A stretch of DNA of 64,000 nt, taken from Leptospira kmetyi serovar Malaysia str. Bejo-Iso9 (GTDB lineage Bacteria > Spirochaetota > Leptospiria > Leptospirales > Leptospiraceae). Below, piece after piece: positions 31,130 through 42,223 of the stretch (position 1 is its first letter; each line of letters opens with the position of its first letter). The DNA is taken from the NCBI RefSeq assembly GCF_000243735.2, contig NZ_AHMP02000003.1, forward strand, positions 2,345,001 to 2,409,000. Direction: 5' to 3'. The notes beneath the pieces are model-generated. The model had not been told where the DNA came from, did not search any database, and saw only the letters and a list, made by a program, of their open reading frames with translations. A program made the translations under genes and the position numbers.

Positions 31130-31867
31130 ATGAATCCTACTCTCGTTGGCCTTTCCGTTGCATTCTTGTCCGTCCTGATAGCGATTCTTTTGGAAGGAGC
31201 GCATTTCCTTTCGTTCTTAAAAATTTCGGCGCTTCTTTTGATCATCGGGGGAACCGCGGGTGCGACCTTCGCCAGCTTTTCGTTGGAACAAATCAAAGAC
31301 CTCATTCTCAACCTACAAACCGCAGTTTTTCCAAGACGAAAACTTCCTCTCGGAGAACTCTTTTTGGATTTCGCGGAGCGCGCTCGTAAGAACGGACTTC
31401 TTTCTCTCGAAGACAATCTCAAGTCGATCCAAGATCCGTTTTTGCAAAGAGGAATTCAACTCATCGTGGACGGAACCGATCCGAGGGCCGTGGAAGAAAT
31501 TCTTTTCGAATCCGCGATCGCGATGGAAGACAAAGAAGCGAACTCGGCGAAGATTTTGGAAACCGCCGGAGGTTTTTCTCCAACGGTGGGAATCATCGGG
31601 ACCGTCATGGGCCTTGTCGGAGTTCTCGAAAACTTAGGCGCCGGAACGCGCGCGCTCGGAGAAGGAATCGCAACCGCGTTTATCGCGACCTTCTACGGAA
31701 TCGCATTCGCAAACCTTCTATTCTTCCCTCTTGCAAACCGGATCAAATCCTGGTCCAAAGAAGAATCCGATCGCAGACAAGCCATCATCCGAGGTGTGAT
31801 CGCGCTTCAAAGCGGGGACAACCGTCGTATTCTGATGGAAAGAATGACTCCGTTTATCGGCGGTTGA
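31130..31867 (+). CDS. motA: Flagellar motor stator protein MotA
   Basis: About 246 residues with four hydrophobic segments. The stator signature [20 protein letters not shown] and the cytoplasmic [13 protein letters not shown] charged loop, where Arg90 and Glu98 of E. coli MotA lie, are conserved. An in-frame GTG at 31106 would extend it, but the ATG gives the usual N-terminus; neither has a strong ribosome site. motB, which normally follows, is absent; the next gene is a permease. A separate motAB elsewhere in the genome is likely. Confidence 0.9.
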   Translation: MNPTLVGLSVAFLSVLIAILLEGAHFLSFLKISALLLIIGGTAGATFASFSLEQIKDLILNLQTAVFPRRKLPLGELFLDFAERARKNGLLSLEDNLKSIQDPFLQRGIQLIVDGTDPRAVEEILFESAIAMEDKEANSAKILETAGGFSPTVGIIGTVMGLVGVLENLGAGTRALGEGIATAFIATFYGIAFANLLFFPLANRIKSWSKEESDRRQAIIRGVIALQSGDNRRILMERMTPFIGG

Positions 31868-31938
31868 GGTTCGACTTTCACGATTTCGGATTAAAAATTT
31901 CTTTCCTTTCTCCCGCTTCGGGAATTGATTCTTCCTTC

Positions 31939-33294
31939 ATGTCTTCTTCTTTACAAAAGGTCCTCGGGCCGTTTCATCTCTGGGGAATTTCCGTCGGTCT
32001 CGTCATTTCGGGCGATTACTTCGATTGGAATCTCGGTTGGGCGCACACGAACTTTTGGGAATTTTTGGCCGCGGTGACCTTGATCGCGATTTTTTATTCC
32101 TGCTTTTCCCTTTGTTTTACGGAACTTGCGGTTTCGATTCCGCACGCGGGAGGTCCTTCCGCTTACGCGCACGTCGCCTTAGGTCCGTTAGGCGGTCTTT
32201 TCGCCGGTTTTTTCACGCTTACGGAATTCGTTCTCGCTCCTCCCGCGATCGCGTCCGCGCTCGGCGGTTACTTTCATTTTTTGATTCCTGCCGTCGGAGC
32301 CGAGATTGCGTCTAACGTGTTTTTTATTCTTCTGATCGGAATCAACCTATTGGGAATCAAACAAACCGCGAGATTCGAATTGTTCGTAACCCTTACCGCG
32401 GTATTCGGTCTTCTTTTTTATTTCGGATTTATCTTTCCCCATTTCGATTCGGGCAAACTTACTGCGGATTTTACATTCAATTTTTGGAATCTGTTTCCCG
32501 CTCTGCCCTACGCGATTTGGTTCTTTCTCGCGGTGGAAGGTGTGGCCATGGCCGCCGAAGAAGTGAAGGATCCTTCCAAGGATATTCCTCTCGGTTATCT
32601 TTCCGGAATCGGCACCTTGGTTCTTTTGGCCTTCGGGGTTTTGTTCGGAACTGCGGGGGTTGTTTCCACGGGAGAAGTTTCCAAATTGGATTATCCTCTT
32701 TCGTTTACATTAGGAAATCTTTATGGACCTTCGTCTTCGATCGTTCTTATTTTCACCTTTATCGGTTTGTTCGGTTTGATCGCGTCCTTGCTCGGAATCA
32801 TTCTCGGTTATTCGAGGCAGATCTACGCGCTCGCCAAAGAAGGTTTTTTACCGAGAATTCTTTCCGGGCTGAATTCGAAAACCAAAGCTCCGAGTCTTGC
32901 GATTCTCGCGGGCGGGGTCGTCGGGCTCGTTTCGCTTCAGTTCGGAAATACGGGAGAACTCATCACCTTATCCGCGTTCGGCGCCTGTGGAATGTATTGT
33001 ATCAGTATGATTTCCTTTTTTGTATTGAGAATCAAAAATCCGAACCAGAAAAAACCGTATCAGGTTCCATTCTATCCAATTTTACCGATCGTCGCGATCA
33101 CGCTCGGGTTCGTCTGTTTTATCACATTAGCGATCTATAATGCGTTTTTGTTTTCGATCCTGGGCGCCGGTCTTGTTTTTTCGTTTCTGATTTATTGGAG
33201 CAACAACGGATTCGATCTCAAAAGGGTTCCCCATTCTTCCCTTTCACCCGATGAGGAAGAAAGCTCTTTATCCAGAGGGGATACGGATTTTTAA
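31939..33294 (+). CDS. APC-family permease, ethanolamine permease-like
   Basis: About 451 residues with about 12 helices. The N-terminus LGPFHLWGISVGLVISGDYF and IPHAGGPSAYAHVALGPLGG match ethanolamine permeases of the APC superfamily (TIGR00908 type). It exchanges or imports small amines or amino acids across the inner membrane. No ethanolamine ammonia-lyase gene is in the window. An open frame from 31864 overlaps motA; the ATG at 31939 gives the family N-terminus but has no clear ribosome site. Confidence 0.82.
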   Translation: MSSSLQKVLGPFHLWGISVGLVISGDYFDWNLGWAHTNFWEFLAAVTLIAIFYSCFSLCFTELAVSIPHAGGPSAYAHVALGPLGGLFAGFFTLTEFVLAPPAIASALGGYFHFLIPAVGAEIASNVFFILLIGINLLGIKQTARFELFVTLTAVFGLLFYFGFIFPHFDSGKLTADFTFNFWNLFPALPYAIWFFLAVEGVAMAAEEVKDPSKDIPLGYLSGIGTLVLLAFGVLFGTAGVVSTGEVSKLDYPLSFTLGNLYGPSSSIVLIFTFIGLFGLIASLLGIILGYSRQIYALAKEGFLPRILSGLNSKTKAPSLAILAGGVVGLVSLQFGNTGELITLSAFGACGMYCISMISFFVLRIKNPNQKKPYQVPFYPILPIVAITLGFVCFITLAIYNAFLFSILGAGLVFSFLIYWSNNGFDLKRVPHSSLSPDEEESSLSRGDTDF

Positions 33295-33531
33295 ATCGAT
33301 CCGAGTTGCGCCCAACGACGCGAAAATATTCTACTTCCACGGAAACGATTTGTGTTTTCACGATCGTAGGAACGATCTGATTCCGTTCTCTTTTCGATTA
33401 TCTCACAAAAAGAAAAAATTTAAACCGAAATCATTTCGAGAGAACTTCAATTCTATTTATAAAAGAAGTCGGTATTCTATAATATCCGATCTTTTTTTTA
33501 TCGAATTTCAAATTCTTTCCTCGGCATTCGT

Positions 33532-33560
33532 TTGCAAAACGATATGGGCGGTGTTATAAT
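33532..33560 (+). promoter_or_regulatory. Promoter for the lipoprotein gene, suggesting a leaderless mRNA
   Basis: TTGCAA (33532-33537), 17 bp, perfect TATAAT (33555-33560). A transcript would start around 33567, 2-3 bases before the ATG at 33570, and no ribosome site lies between, so the mRNA may be leaderless. Confidence 0.6.
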
Positions 33561-33569
33561 TCCGCCGCT

Positions 33570-34709
33570 ATGAACCATTCTTCCACTTCAAAATTCATTC
33601 GTTTGTTTACTTTACTTACGATCCTTTGTGTTTGCGCTACGGATTGTAAAAAGGAAAACAACGATTCATCCAATCTTTTCGCTTTAGCGGCTTTGTACGC
33701 CGGAGCTTCGTCCAGATCGGTTTCTTACGGAGGAACCAAAAGTCCGGGCGATGTTATGACCGGAGACATGGTAAAAACAAATTATGGAAGTTTTTCGTTT
33801 ACCAACCTAACGACCAACGAAAAAATTTCAGGACAAGTTACCACGTATACTTCAAGTCCGTTTATCGCGTTGATGTCGGCGCCTTCCTATTCGCAAGGAG
33901 GTTTTGCGATTCCGATCGAAGGAGTCGGATTGCTCGCGACTCCGATCAGCGGTTATTCCAACGCGGGCGGCGCTCCCGTTACGCCCATGCGCGCGGAAGT
34001 TTACACGGAAAAAAGTTCGAACTGTTCCGATGTCGCGGGAACCTTCAACACGATCCAAGCGATGTTCGGAACCTTAGGCGGATCGTTTCAAGGAGGATAC
34101 GGAACTCTTACGATCACCGGAACCAATCAGAAATTCGTCTCGGGAACGATCACCACTTTGGGTGGAGCCGGAACCGCCGTGAATCTCAACAACGGAATCT
34201 GTACGGACGGAAAAGTCGTTTGGCCGACGGGCGAAACCGCGTTCGTCTCTTCGACGGGCGTTTTGATTTTGGATATGGGTACGGATAAAGGAGGTTTCTT
34301 CGGTTTAGCGCAAGATTCTTCCTTAAACGGAAACACGGTTCTCAACGGAAAAACGTTTCTCGGTTTCGACAATCTTCGAGGAGCCAATGCGGCCACGGTG
34401 GATTCTTTTGTAAGCGCAAAGTTCGTTTGTTCGAGCGGAGTTTGTACCGGAGTCAACATAGACGCTCGGACCTTATCCGCTCAAAACGGAGGAAACTCCT
34501 CCACGAACGTTCCTTCGTTTACGAACGGAATTTCGGCGACAACGACGTTCGGCACCGCAGGCGGCGGAATGCCTCTGGCGACGAACGACAACATCGTTTT
34601 GATCGCGCGCAAGGTGAACAACAAAATCACCTTCGCGATGTTAGGTTGTTCCACGGGAGGTTGTACGTCCGCGTCTTCCCGACATTTCGGACTTTACGCC
34701 GAGTATTGA
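33570..34709 (+). CDS. Leptospiral lipoprotein of unknown function
   Basis: 379 residues. The signal ends in VCATDC (Cys about 26), a spirochaetal lipobox, then KKENNDSS. The mature protein is rich in Gly, Thr, Ser and Asn with repeated beta-strand-like stretches and several spaced Cys (for example SSNCSD, FVCSSGVC, GCSTGGC). No catalytic motif or family is recognised; a surface or periplasmic beta-rich protein is likely. It has its own promoter and a hairpin after the stop. Confidence 0.72.
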   Translation: MNHSSTSKFIRLFTLLTILCVCATDCKKENNDSSNLFALAALYAGASSRSVSYGGTKSPGDVMTGDMVKTNYGSFSFTNLTTNEKISGQVTTYTSSPFIALMSAPSYSQGGFAIPIEGVGLLATPISGYSNAGGAPVTPMRAEVYTEKSSNCSDVAGTFNTIQAMFGTLGGSFQGGYGTLTITGTNQKFVSGTITTLGGAGTAVNLNNGICTDGKVVWPTGETAFVSSTGVLILDMGTDKGGFFGLAQDSSLNGNTVLNGKTFLGFDNLRGANAATVDSFVSAKFVCSSGVCTGVNIDARTLSAQNGGNSSTNVPSFTNGISATTTFGTAGGGMPLATNDNIVLIARKVNNKITFAMLGCSTGGCTSASSRHFGLYAEY

Positions 34710-34719
34710 GTTTTATCCG

Positions 34720-34745
34720 CCTACCCCGCGCGCGTCCGGGGTAGG
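34720..34745 (+). terminator. GC-rich hairpin after the lipoprotein gene
   Basis: CCTACCCCG (34720-34728) and CGGGGTAGG (34737-34745) form a perfect 9-bp stem with an 8-nt loop, 10 bp past the stop. The following sequence is only partly T-rich. Confidence 0.55.
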
Positions 34746-34790
34746 TTCATCATTTTAGAATATTCTATTTTTTTAAAATTCTCGGCCGAA

Positions 34791-35126
34791 TCAAACGATG
34801 TCCACGTTCAATTCCGCGAGAATGTCTTGGAGTTCCCGTTTGTCGCGGACTTCGATCAGACGATCCTCTCCGTATTCGTCGGCTTCGAGACGAACTGCGA
34901 AATAACCCGCGTTGTCCTCTCCGCGCAACGAACTCACGTCCAAGTTGATCAAATCCAAATCCTCTTCCAAAATCGGGGACAAAAGAAAGTATTGATTTTC
35001 GTCGATCTCCAAGGCTTCCGCGATGATAAACGAATGCGGATTCCCGTCCTCGTCCAAAAGCTGAACGCTTTCCCGACCTTGTTCTTCGTGTTCCCTGGAT
35101 TCTTCGTCGTGCGAAAGATCGTTCAC
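34791..35126 (-). CDS. DUF1292-like acidic protein
   Basis: 111 residues, strongly acidic, with the DUF1292 (YrzB) pattern: VQLLDEDGNPHSF, YFLLSP.LEEDLDLINLDV and a late ELQDILAEL. Function unknown; members occur in Firmicutes next to RNase/RuvX-like genes. It begins within the last codons of the HNH gene (ATGA overlap), so the pair is translationally coupled. Confidence 0.75.
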   Translation of the reverse strand: MNDLSHDEESREHEEQGRESVQLLDEDGNPHSFIIAEALEIDENQYFLLSPILEEDLDLINLDVSSLRGEDNAGYFAVRLEADEYGEDRLIEVRDKRELQDILAELNVDIV

Positions 35127-35440
35127 GATTGACCGCCTTGCGTTCGGCCGCTTTCGGAATCCGAATCGAACTCGAAGGGAAGTTTATTCTTTTTTGCGAA
35201 ATTACATTCTTTGCATGCGGGAACGAGGTTGGCCTTTATGGACTTTCCTCCCTTTGCGAGAGGAATGAGATGATCCATCGTCAATTCTTCGGGCGGGAAT
35301 TTTCTACCGCAGTAATGACAAACGCCCGCGCCCTTTTTCTTTTTCCACCACGGAGTTTTTTTGAGATCCTTTGCGATCCTTCTTTGTTTTGCGAGTTCTT
35401 CCTCGCTGATCCAGACGATTGGTTCTTCTTCGGGTTCCAT
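35123..35440 (-). CDS. HNH endonuclease family protein
   Basis: A 105-residue protein. The zinc/HNH pattern is CHYCGRKFPPEELTMDHLIP followed by AKGGKSIKANLVPACKECN, the full ββα-metal site with two Cys pairs and the catalytic His. It is a compact, stand-alone domain, more like chromosomal HNH proteins of unknown role than a homing endonuclease. It lies between manA and the DUF1292 gene with a 4-bp overlap to the latter. Confidence 0.85.
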   Translation of the reverse strand: MEPEEEPIVWISEEELAKQRRIAKDLKKTPWWKKKKGAGVCHYCGRKFPPEELTMDHLIPLAKGGKSIKANLVPACKECNFAKKNKLPFEFDSDSESGRTQGGQS

Positions 35441-35449
35441 TCGAAAATT

Positions 35450-36442
35450 CTAATCTTTGTACGCGGCCCAATCGGAACCGGGTCCGCTGACGGAAAGTTT
35501 CAGGGTTTCGCTACGATTGATCGCCTGAATTCCCTCTTCCAAACCGGAAGCGGTGAGAAGAATCGTATCTCCCTGGGAAAGAATTTCTCCTTCCACCTCC
35601 GCCTTCCCCTGCAACACGATCAAAATTTGGAACACGGAATCCAGATATACATTCGGAATTTGGAATGTTTTTCCGTTTCCGGAAACTTCCAAGGTTTCCA
35701 TCAGAAACTTATCGTTTGCCGTTAGACGAAACCGCTTGCCGTCGCCCCAAGTTTTCGGCTCGGGTTTCATGACGTCGGCTTCGGAAGGACCGGAATAATC
35801 CAAAACGTCGAGCGCCTTTTGAAGATGTAATTCCCTCGGTCTTCCGTAGTCGTAAACCCTGTAAGTGGAATCCGAAGATTGTTGCACTTCCATCAAAAGA
35901 ATTCCGGCGCCGATCGCGTGGATTCTTCCCGGATTCAAAAGAAAGGAATCCCCTTCCTTTACGGGAATTTGTCTTAAAACTTCTTCGGCCTTATTTTGTT
36001 CCACGAGGGATTTGAATTCTTCCCTGCTCGTTGCATTCAAAAAACCGCATACGAGTTTGGAGCCGGGTTCCGCTTGCAGAACGGTCCACGCTTCTTTTTT
36101 TCCCGCGCTTTGCGGATCGTATTTTTCGGCGTATGCATCGTCGGGGTGAACTTGAACGGAAAGTTTTTCTTTGGCGTCTATGATTTTGATTAAAAGAGGA
36201 AAGGGTTTATCTCGGAACGGTTTGCCCAGGATCGCGTCTGTGTTTTCCCGATATGCGGCGCGGAAATTTTTTCCTGCGAGAGGTCCGTTGTTGATTATGG
36301 AAACGTCGTCTCCGTAATCCGAAATTTCCCAGGATTCTCCGATGTTTCCGTCCGGTATGTTTCTTCCGAGGAAGTCTCCGAGTTTTCTACCGCCCCAAAT
36401 TCTATCCTTATAAATCGGATTTAATCGGATCACCTTCTGCAT
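35450..36442 (-). CDS. manA: Mannose-6-phosphate isomerase, type I
   Basis: 330 residues. The zinc-binding region LSVQVHPDDAYAEKY (about 94-108), EAWTVLQA (about 117), LNPGRIHAIGAGILLMEVQQSSDSTYRVYD and the N-terminal GESWEISD are conserved. It converts fructose-6-phosphate to mannose-6-phosphate for mannose and GDP-mannose supply to surface sugars. It sits 6 bp from the DnaJ-domain gene's stop and 9 bp before the HNH gene. Confidence 0.93.
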   Translation of the reverse strand: MQKVIRLNPIYKDRIWGGRKLGDFLGRNIPDGNIGESWEISDYGDDVSIINNGPLAGKNFRAAYRENTDAILGKPFRDKPFPLLIKIIDAKEKLSVQVHPDDAYAEKYDPQSAGKKEAWTVLQAEPGSKLVCGFLNATSREEFKSLVEQNKAEEVLRQIPVKEGDSFLLNPGRIHAIGAGILLMEVQQSSDSTYRVYDYGRPRELHLQKALDVLDYSGPSEADVMKPEPKTWGDGKRFRLTANDKFLMETLEVSGNGKTFQIPNVYLDSVFQILIVLQGKAEVEGEILSQGDTILLTASGLEEGIQAINRSETLKLSVSGPGSDWAAYKD

Positions 36443-36447
36443 AGGAC

Positions 36448-37173
<726 letters not shown>

Positions 37174-37182
37174 ATAAGAATT

Positions 37183-37884
<702 letters not shown>

Positions 37885-37930
37885 TGTATAATTTTCCAGA
37901 CCCGTCCTTTAATAGTTTCGGTGGTTCTGG

Positions 37931-37998
<68 letters not shown>

Positions 37999-38006
37999 GG
38001 AACGGT

Positions 38007-38339
38007 ATGGAAATCAATCATAGAAAATCGGGAGAAACCAACATCGTAAGTCTTTCGGGTAGTCTCGATATCTATACCTCAATCGATCTCAAAACATTCT
38101 TCGAAACTAATATCAATAAAGATAATAAAAACGTAGTTGTAAATCTTGAAAAGCTCAACTACATCGATTCTTCCGGAATCGGAATGCTCATCAAGCAGTT
38201 GAACTACGTGCAAGACCTAAACGGTTCTTTTTTTATCGCGAACATGAAACCCGCGATCGAAAAAGTTTTCAAAGTCGCCGGTCTTACTTCCTATTTCAAA
38301 ACCATCAGCCCCGCAGAATTCAGTTCTAACTTTCCGTAA
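38007..38339 (+). CDS. STAS-domain anti-anti-sigma factor-like protein
   Basis: 110 residues of the SpoIIAA/RsbV type. The phosphorylatable Ser is in NYIDSSGIGMLI (about residues 50-61), after the strand NVVVNLEKL. These proteins bind a GHKL kinase when dephosphorylated. The window encodes two GHKL ATPases and two PP2C phosphatases that could act on it. AAGGAACGGT precedes the ATG. It stands alone. Confidence 0.9.
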   Translation: MEINHRKSGETNIVSLSGSLDIYTSIDLKTFFETNINKDNKNVVVNLEKLNYIDSSGIGMLIKQLNYVQDLNGSFFIANMKPAIEKVFKVAGLTSYFKTISPAEFSSNFP

Positions 38340-38508
38340 AACCCGCGTTCTTTCGATAAACACTCAAACCGAAGCGCGATCGAACGTCCCGAAGAACAAA
38401 GACGCGTTTTCGATCCGCAAGCCTTCGCGTCGTTTGGCGGGTTCCGGTTGCGGACGCGATTTACGCGGCAAGGATTACTCCTACTCTGCAAGAATCGTTT
38501 TATCAGAG

Positions 38509-39111
<603 letters not shown>

Positions 39112-39143
39112 CTACTCTTAGTATCGACAGGACCGGGAAGAAT

Positions 39144-40085
<942 letters not shown>

Positions 40086-40554
40086 AAAAGTTTTTCCGAT
40101 TCTCGATCCGTTCACGATCAGCTCGTAACGGCGATCCGCCCTCAAAACGCGTTCCAAAAAATAAAAAACGACCGAACGTTTCGCGCGCCCCAAAAAACCT
40201 ATGCTTGATCCAATTTATTATTATTTTTGAATATTTTATTTTTAGAATATTCTTAAATAAAAATATTTTTGAATTTGAGCGATTGGCGCAGTCGATCCTT
40301 GTGTCTGCTTGTTCGGCCTTTTCTAATTTTAGCGACCGATTTGCTCGCGGGAATTTCTGCTTTACGATTTTTCTCGTCCTTTTGTTCTCCGTCGCAATGA
40401 TAGAATTCCGATTCCAAGATTCTTAACAAATTGCAAAATGGATTTTACCGTTTTCTTATTTTTTGCATAGGATAGCGGATAACGTATCCGTTATCCTGAT
40501 TGAATACACAAAACATCCGGTCATTCTGAAATCAGATTTTCTCAGGAGACCGAA
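40086..40554. other. AT-rich intergenic region upstream of the FadL-like gene
   Basis: 469 bp. It contains a long AT-only near-palindrome at about 40231-40266 (arms of 12-13 bp around TTAGAATATTCTTA) and the operator palindrome at 40469-40497. One short open frame (40205-40426) looks accidental. No RNA gene was recognised. Confidence 0.5.
40469..40497 (+). promoter_or_regulatory. 13-bp inverted repeat, probable operator of the FadL-like gene
   Basis: AGGATAGCGGATA (40469-40481) and TATCCGTTATCCT (40485-40497) are inverted copies with one mismatch and a 3-bp centre. It lies 57 bp before the start codon, where a repressor would block transcription. A fatty-acid-responsive TetR-type regulator is a reasonable guess by analogy with FadR-controlled porins. 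Confidence 0.6.
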
Positions 40555-41979
40555 ATGATTTCAAACTTAGGAATAAAACCCCGACTTTTTTATCCGGGTA
40601 TTCTCATCGTTCTTGCTTCGTTTTTCGATTCGACGCTTTGGGCCGTGGACGGACTGACTCGAAACGCGATCAACGCAAGATACGAAGCGCTCGCAGGCAC
40701 CAACACCGCGTTAGGCGGTTCTCCGATCGATGTCGCATTAAATCCGGCGAATCTTTCCCTGACAAAAGGGAAAAAACTGGAGTTCGGTCTCGGTAATTCC
40801 ACGATCTACAACCGTTATCAGGATCAGTTCCTGGATTCCAATCCGAACTACGCGTATACGAACGATAAAAAAAGCCAAGTGAACGCTCCCGCTCCTTACA
40901 TCGCGTTGAAACTTCCGGTTACGGATAACGTGGATTACGGAGTCGCGTTGTATATCCCGGGAGGAGCGATCGGCGGCGTGGATAAGATCACGAGAAACAC
41001 TCCGACCGGACAATCCCTAAACGATTGGGCCGGAGTCAACATCCCCGGACCGATCGGAGATTCCAAACAGATCAAGGAAACCAACAGCAATCAATTCGCG
41101 GTGGTAAAACTCGTAAACGGTCTTTCCGTTCGTTTGGGGAATCTTTCCTTGGGCGCGAGTTTGGAAGCGGTTTACGGAACGCAAAAACTCAATCAAAAAT
41201 ACTACGATATAACCGGAACCGTGGAAGTTCCCGGACAAGGTTACTATTACGAAAGCAGTAAAAAAGCGTTTTCGATCGGCGGGGTTTTGGGCGCGAACTA
41301 CGCGTTCACGGAAAGATTCAGAGTCGGTTATTCGTATCAGGCGCATTCTTCCGTTCCTTTAAACGGACATTACTCGATCGGTTTGAACAATCCGTATTAT
41401 TACAGAAAGACCGGAGTTTCCTACGAGTTCGATCTTCCGGAAAAACATTCATTAGGTTTTTCTTATGGACCGGAGAACATAAAGATCGCGGTCGATTTGA
41501 TCTACACGAACTACGGTTCTTATCTGAAAAAGGCGAATCAAAAACTGGAGGATCCTTGGCTTCCCACTCCGTTCGGAAATTTGGCGGACGCGGACGCGCA
41601 TCTCAACTTCCGAAATCAGGGCGGGGTTCTCGTGGGATTCGAACATAAACTTTCCGATTCCTGGGTTTACAGACTCGGATATTCGTACAATTCTCTCGCG
41701 ATCAAAAGCAACGGACTCGGCGGAACGACCGGAGGATTCTTTTCGGTCTATCACGTCTTCGCAGGAGGTTTTAGTTATCTCTTCGACAAATGGAGTTTGG
41801 ATCTGGGAGTCAGTTACAACGGTCCGAAAAATCACGTGAGCGGAGCCAAAGGAACCGATTGGGATTTTTCGCACTCGATCAAAACCGGCCCCACTTCGTT
41901 TAACAACGCGGGTTATTCTTACGGCGCGGAATCGACGATTCTCGCGGTCAACATCGGAGCGACCCGCCGCTTCGACTAA
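40555..41979 (+). CDS. FadL/OmpP1 family outer-membrane hydrocarbon/fatty-acid porin
   Basis: 474 residues with a signal peptide and AGTNTALGGSPIDVALNPANLSL near residue 47-69, the typical FadL opening (NPA). The rest is alternating beta-strand sequence ending in an aromatic residue after NIGATRRFD. It should form a 14-strand barrel with a lateral opening for long-chain fatty acids, the main carbon source of Leptospira. RBS CAGGAG. It follows a strong operator-like palindrome and is closed by a hairpin. Confidence 0.88.
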   Translation: MISNLGIKPRLFYPGILIVLASFFDSTLWAVDGLTRNAINARYEALAGTNTALGGSPIDVALNPANLSLTKGKKLEFGLGNSTIYNRYQDQFLDSNPNYAYTNDKKSQVNAPAPYIALKLPVTDNVDYGVALYIPGGAIGGVDKITRNTPTGQSLNDWAGVNIPGPIGDSKQIKETNSNQFAVVKLVNGLSVRLGNLSLGASLEAVYGTQKLNQKYYDITGTVEVPGQGYYYESSKKAFSIGGVLGANYAFTERFRVGYSYQAHSSVPLNGHYSIGLNNPYYYRKTGVSYEFDLPEKHSLGFSYGPENIKIAVDLIYTNYGSYLKKANQKLEDPWLPTPFGNLADADAHLNFRNQGGVLVGFEHKLSDSWVYRLGYSYNSLAIKSNGLGGTTGGFFSVYHVFAGGFSYLFDKWSLDLGVSYNGPKNHVSGAKGTDWDFSHSIKTGPTSFNNAGYSYGAESTILAVNIGATRRFD

Positions 41980-41986
41980 AAGATGG

Positions 41987-42030
41987 AATTCTCCCCCGAT
42001 CGTTTCTTTGAAAAATCAGGGGAGAATTTT
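41987..42030 (+). terminator. Terminator-like hairpin after the FadL-like gene
   Basis: AATTCTCCCC (41987-41996) pairs with GGGGAGAATT (42019-42028), 10 bp, followed by a short T run. The loop of 22 nt is long. Confidence 0.5.
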
Positions 42031-42223
42031 CGCGTCTTTCTTTACGAACGAGATAAGGCCCGAATCCGAGCGACGATTTCGTCTTCATTAGAATTTCATG
42101 AATTCTTTGTCGGCGTTGCAAATCTTTCCGAAAGAATTTAAGAAATAAATATTTTATAGTTTCAAATTCATCGTCAAAACGAATACTGGGGTCGGGCCCG
42201 ATTCTCGAATTCGTTCTTGCTGT

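Noticed and set aside
33251..33559. 102-residue plus-strand open frame before the lipoprotein gene
   Set aside because: Starts inside the permease gene, Lys/Phe-rich from AT-rich DNA and it overlaps the promoter of the lipoprotein gene.
40205..40426. 73-residue hydrophobic open frame upstream of the FadL-like gene
   Set aside because: AT-rich DNA, no ribosome site, Phe/Ile-rich composition expected by chance and an AT palindrome at its beginning.
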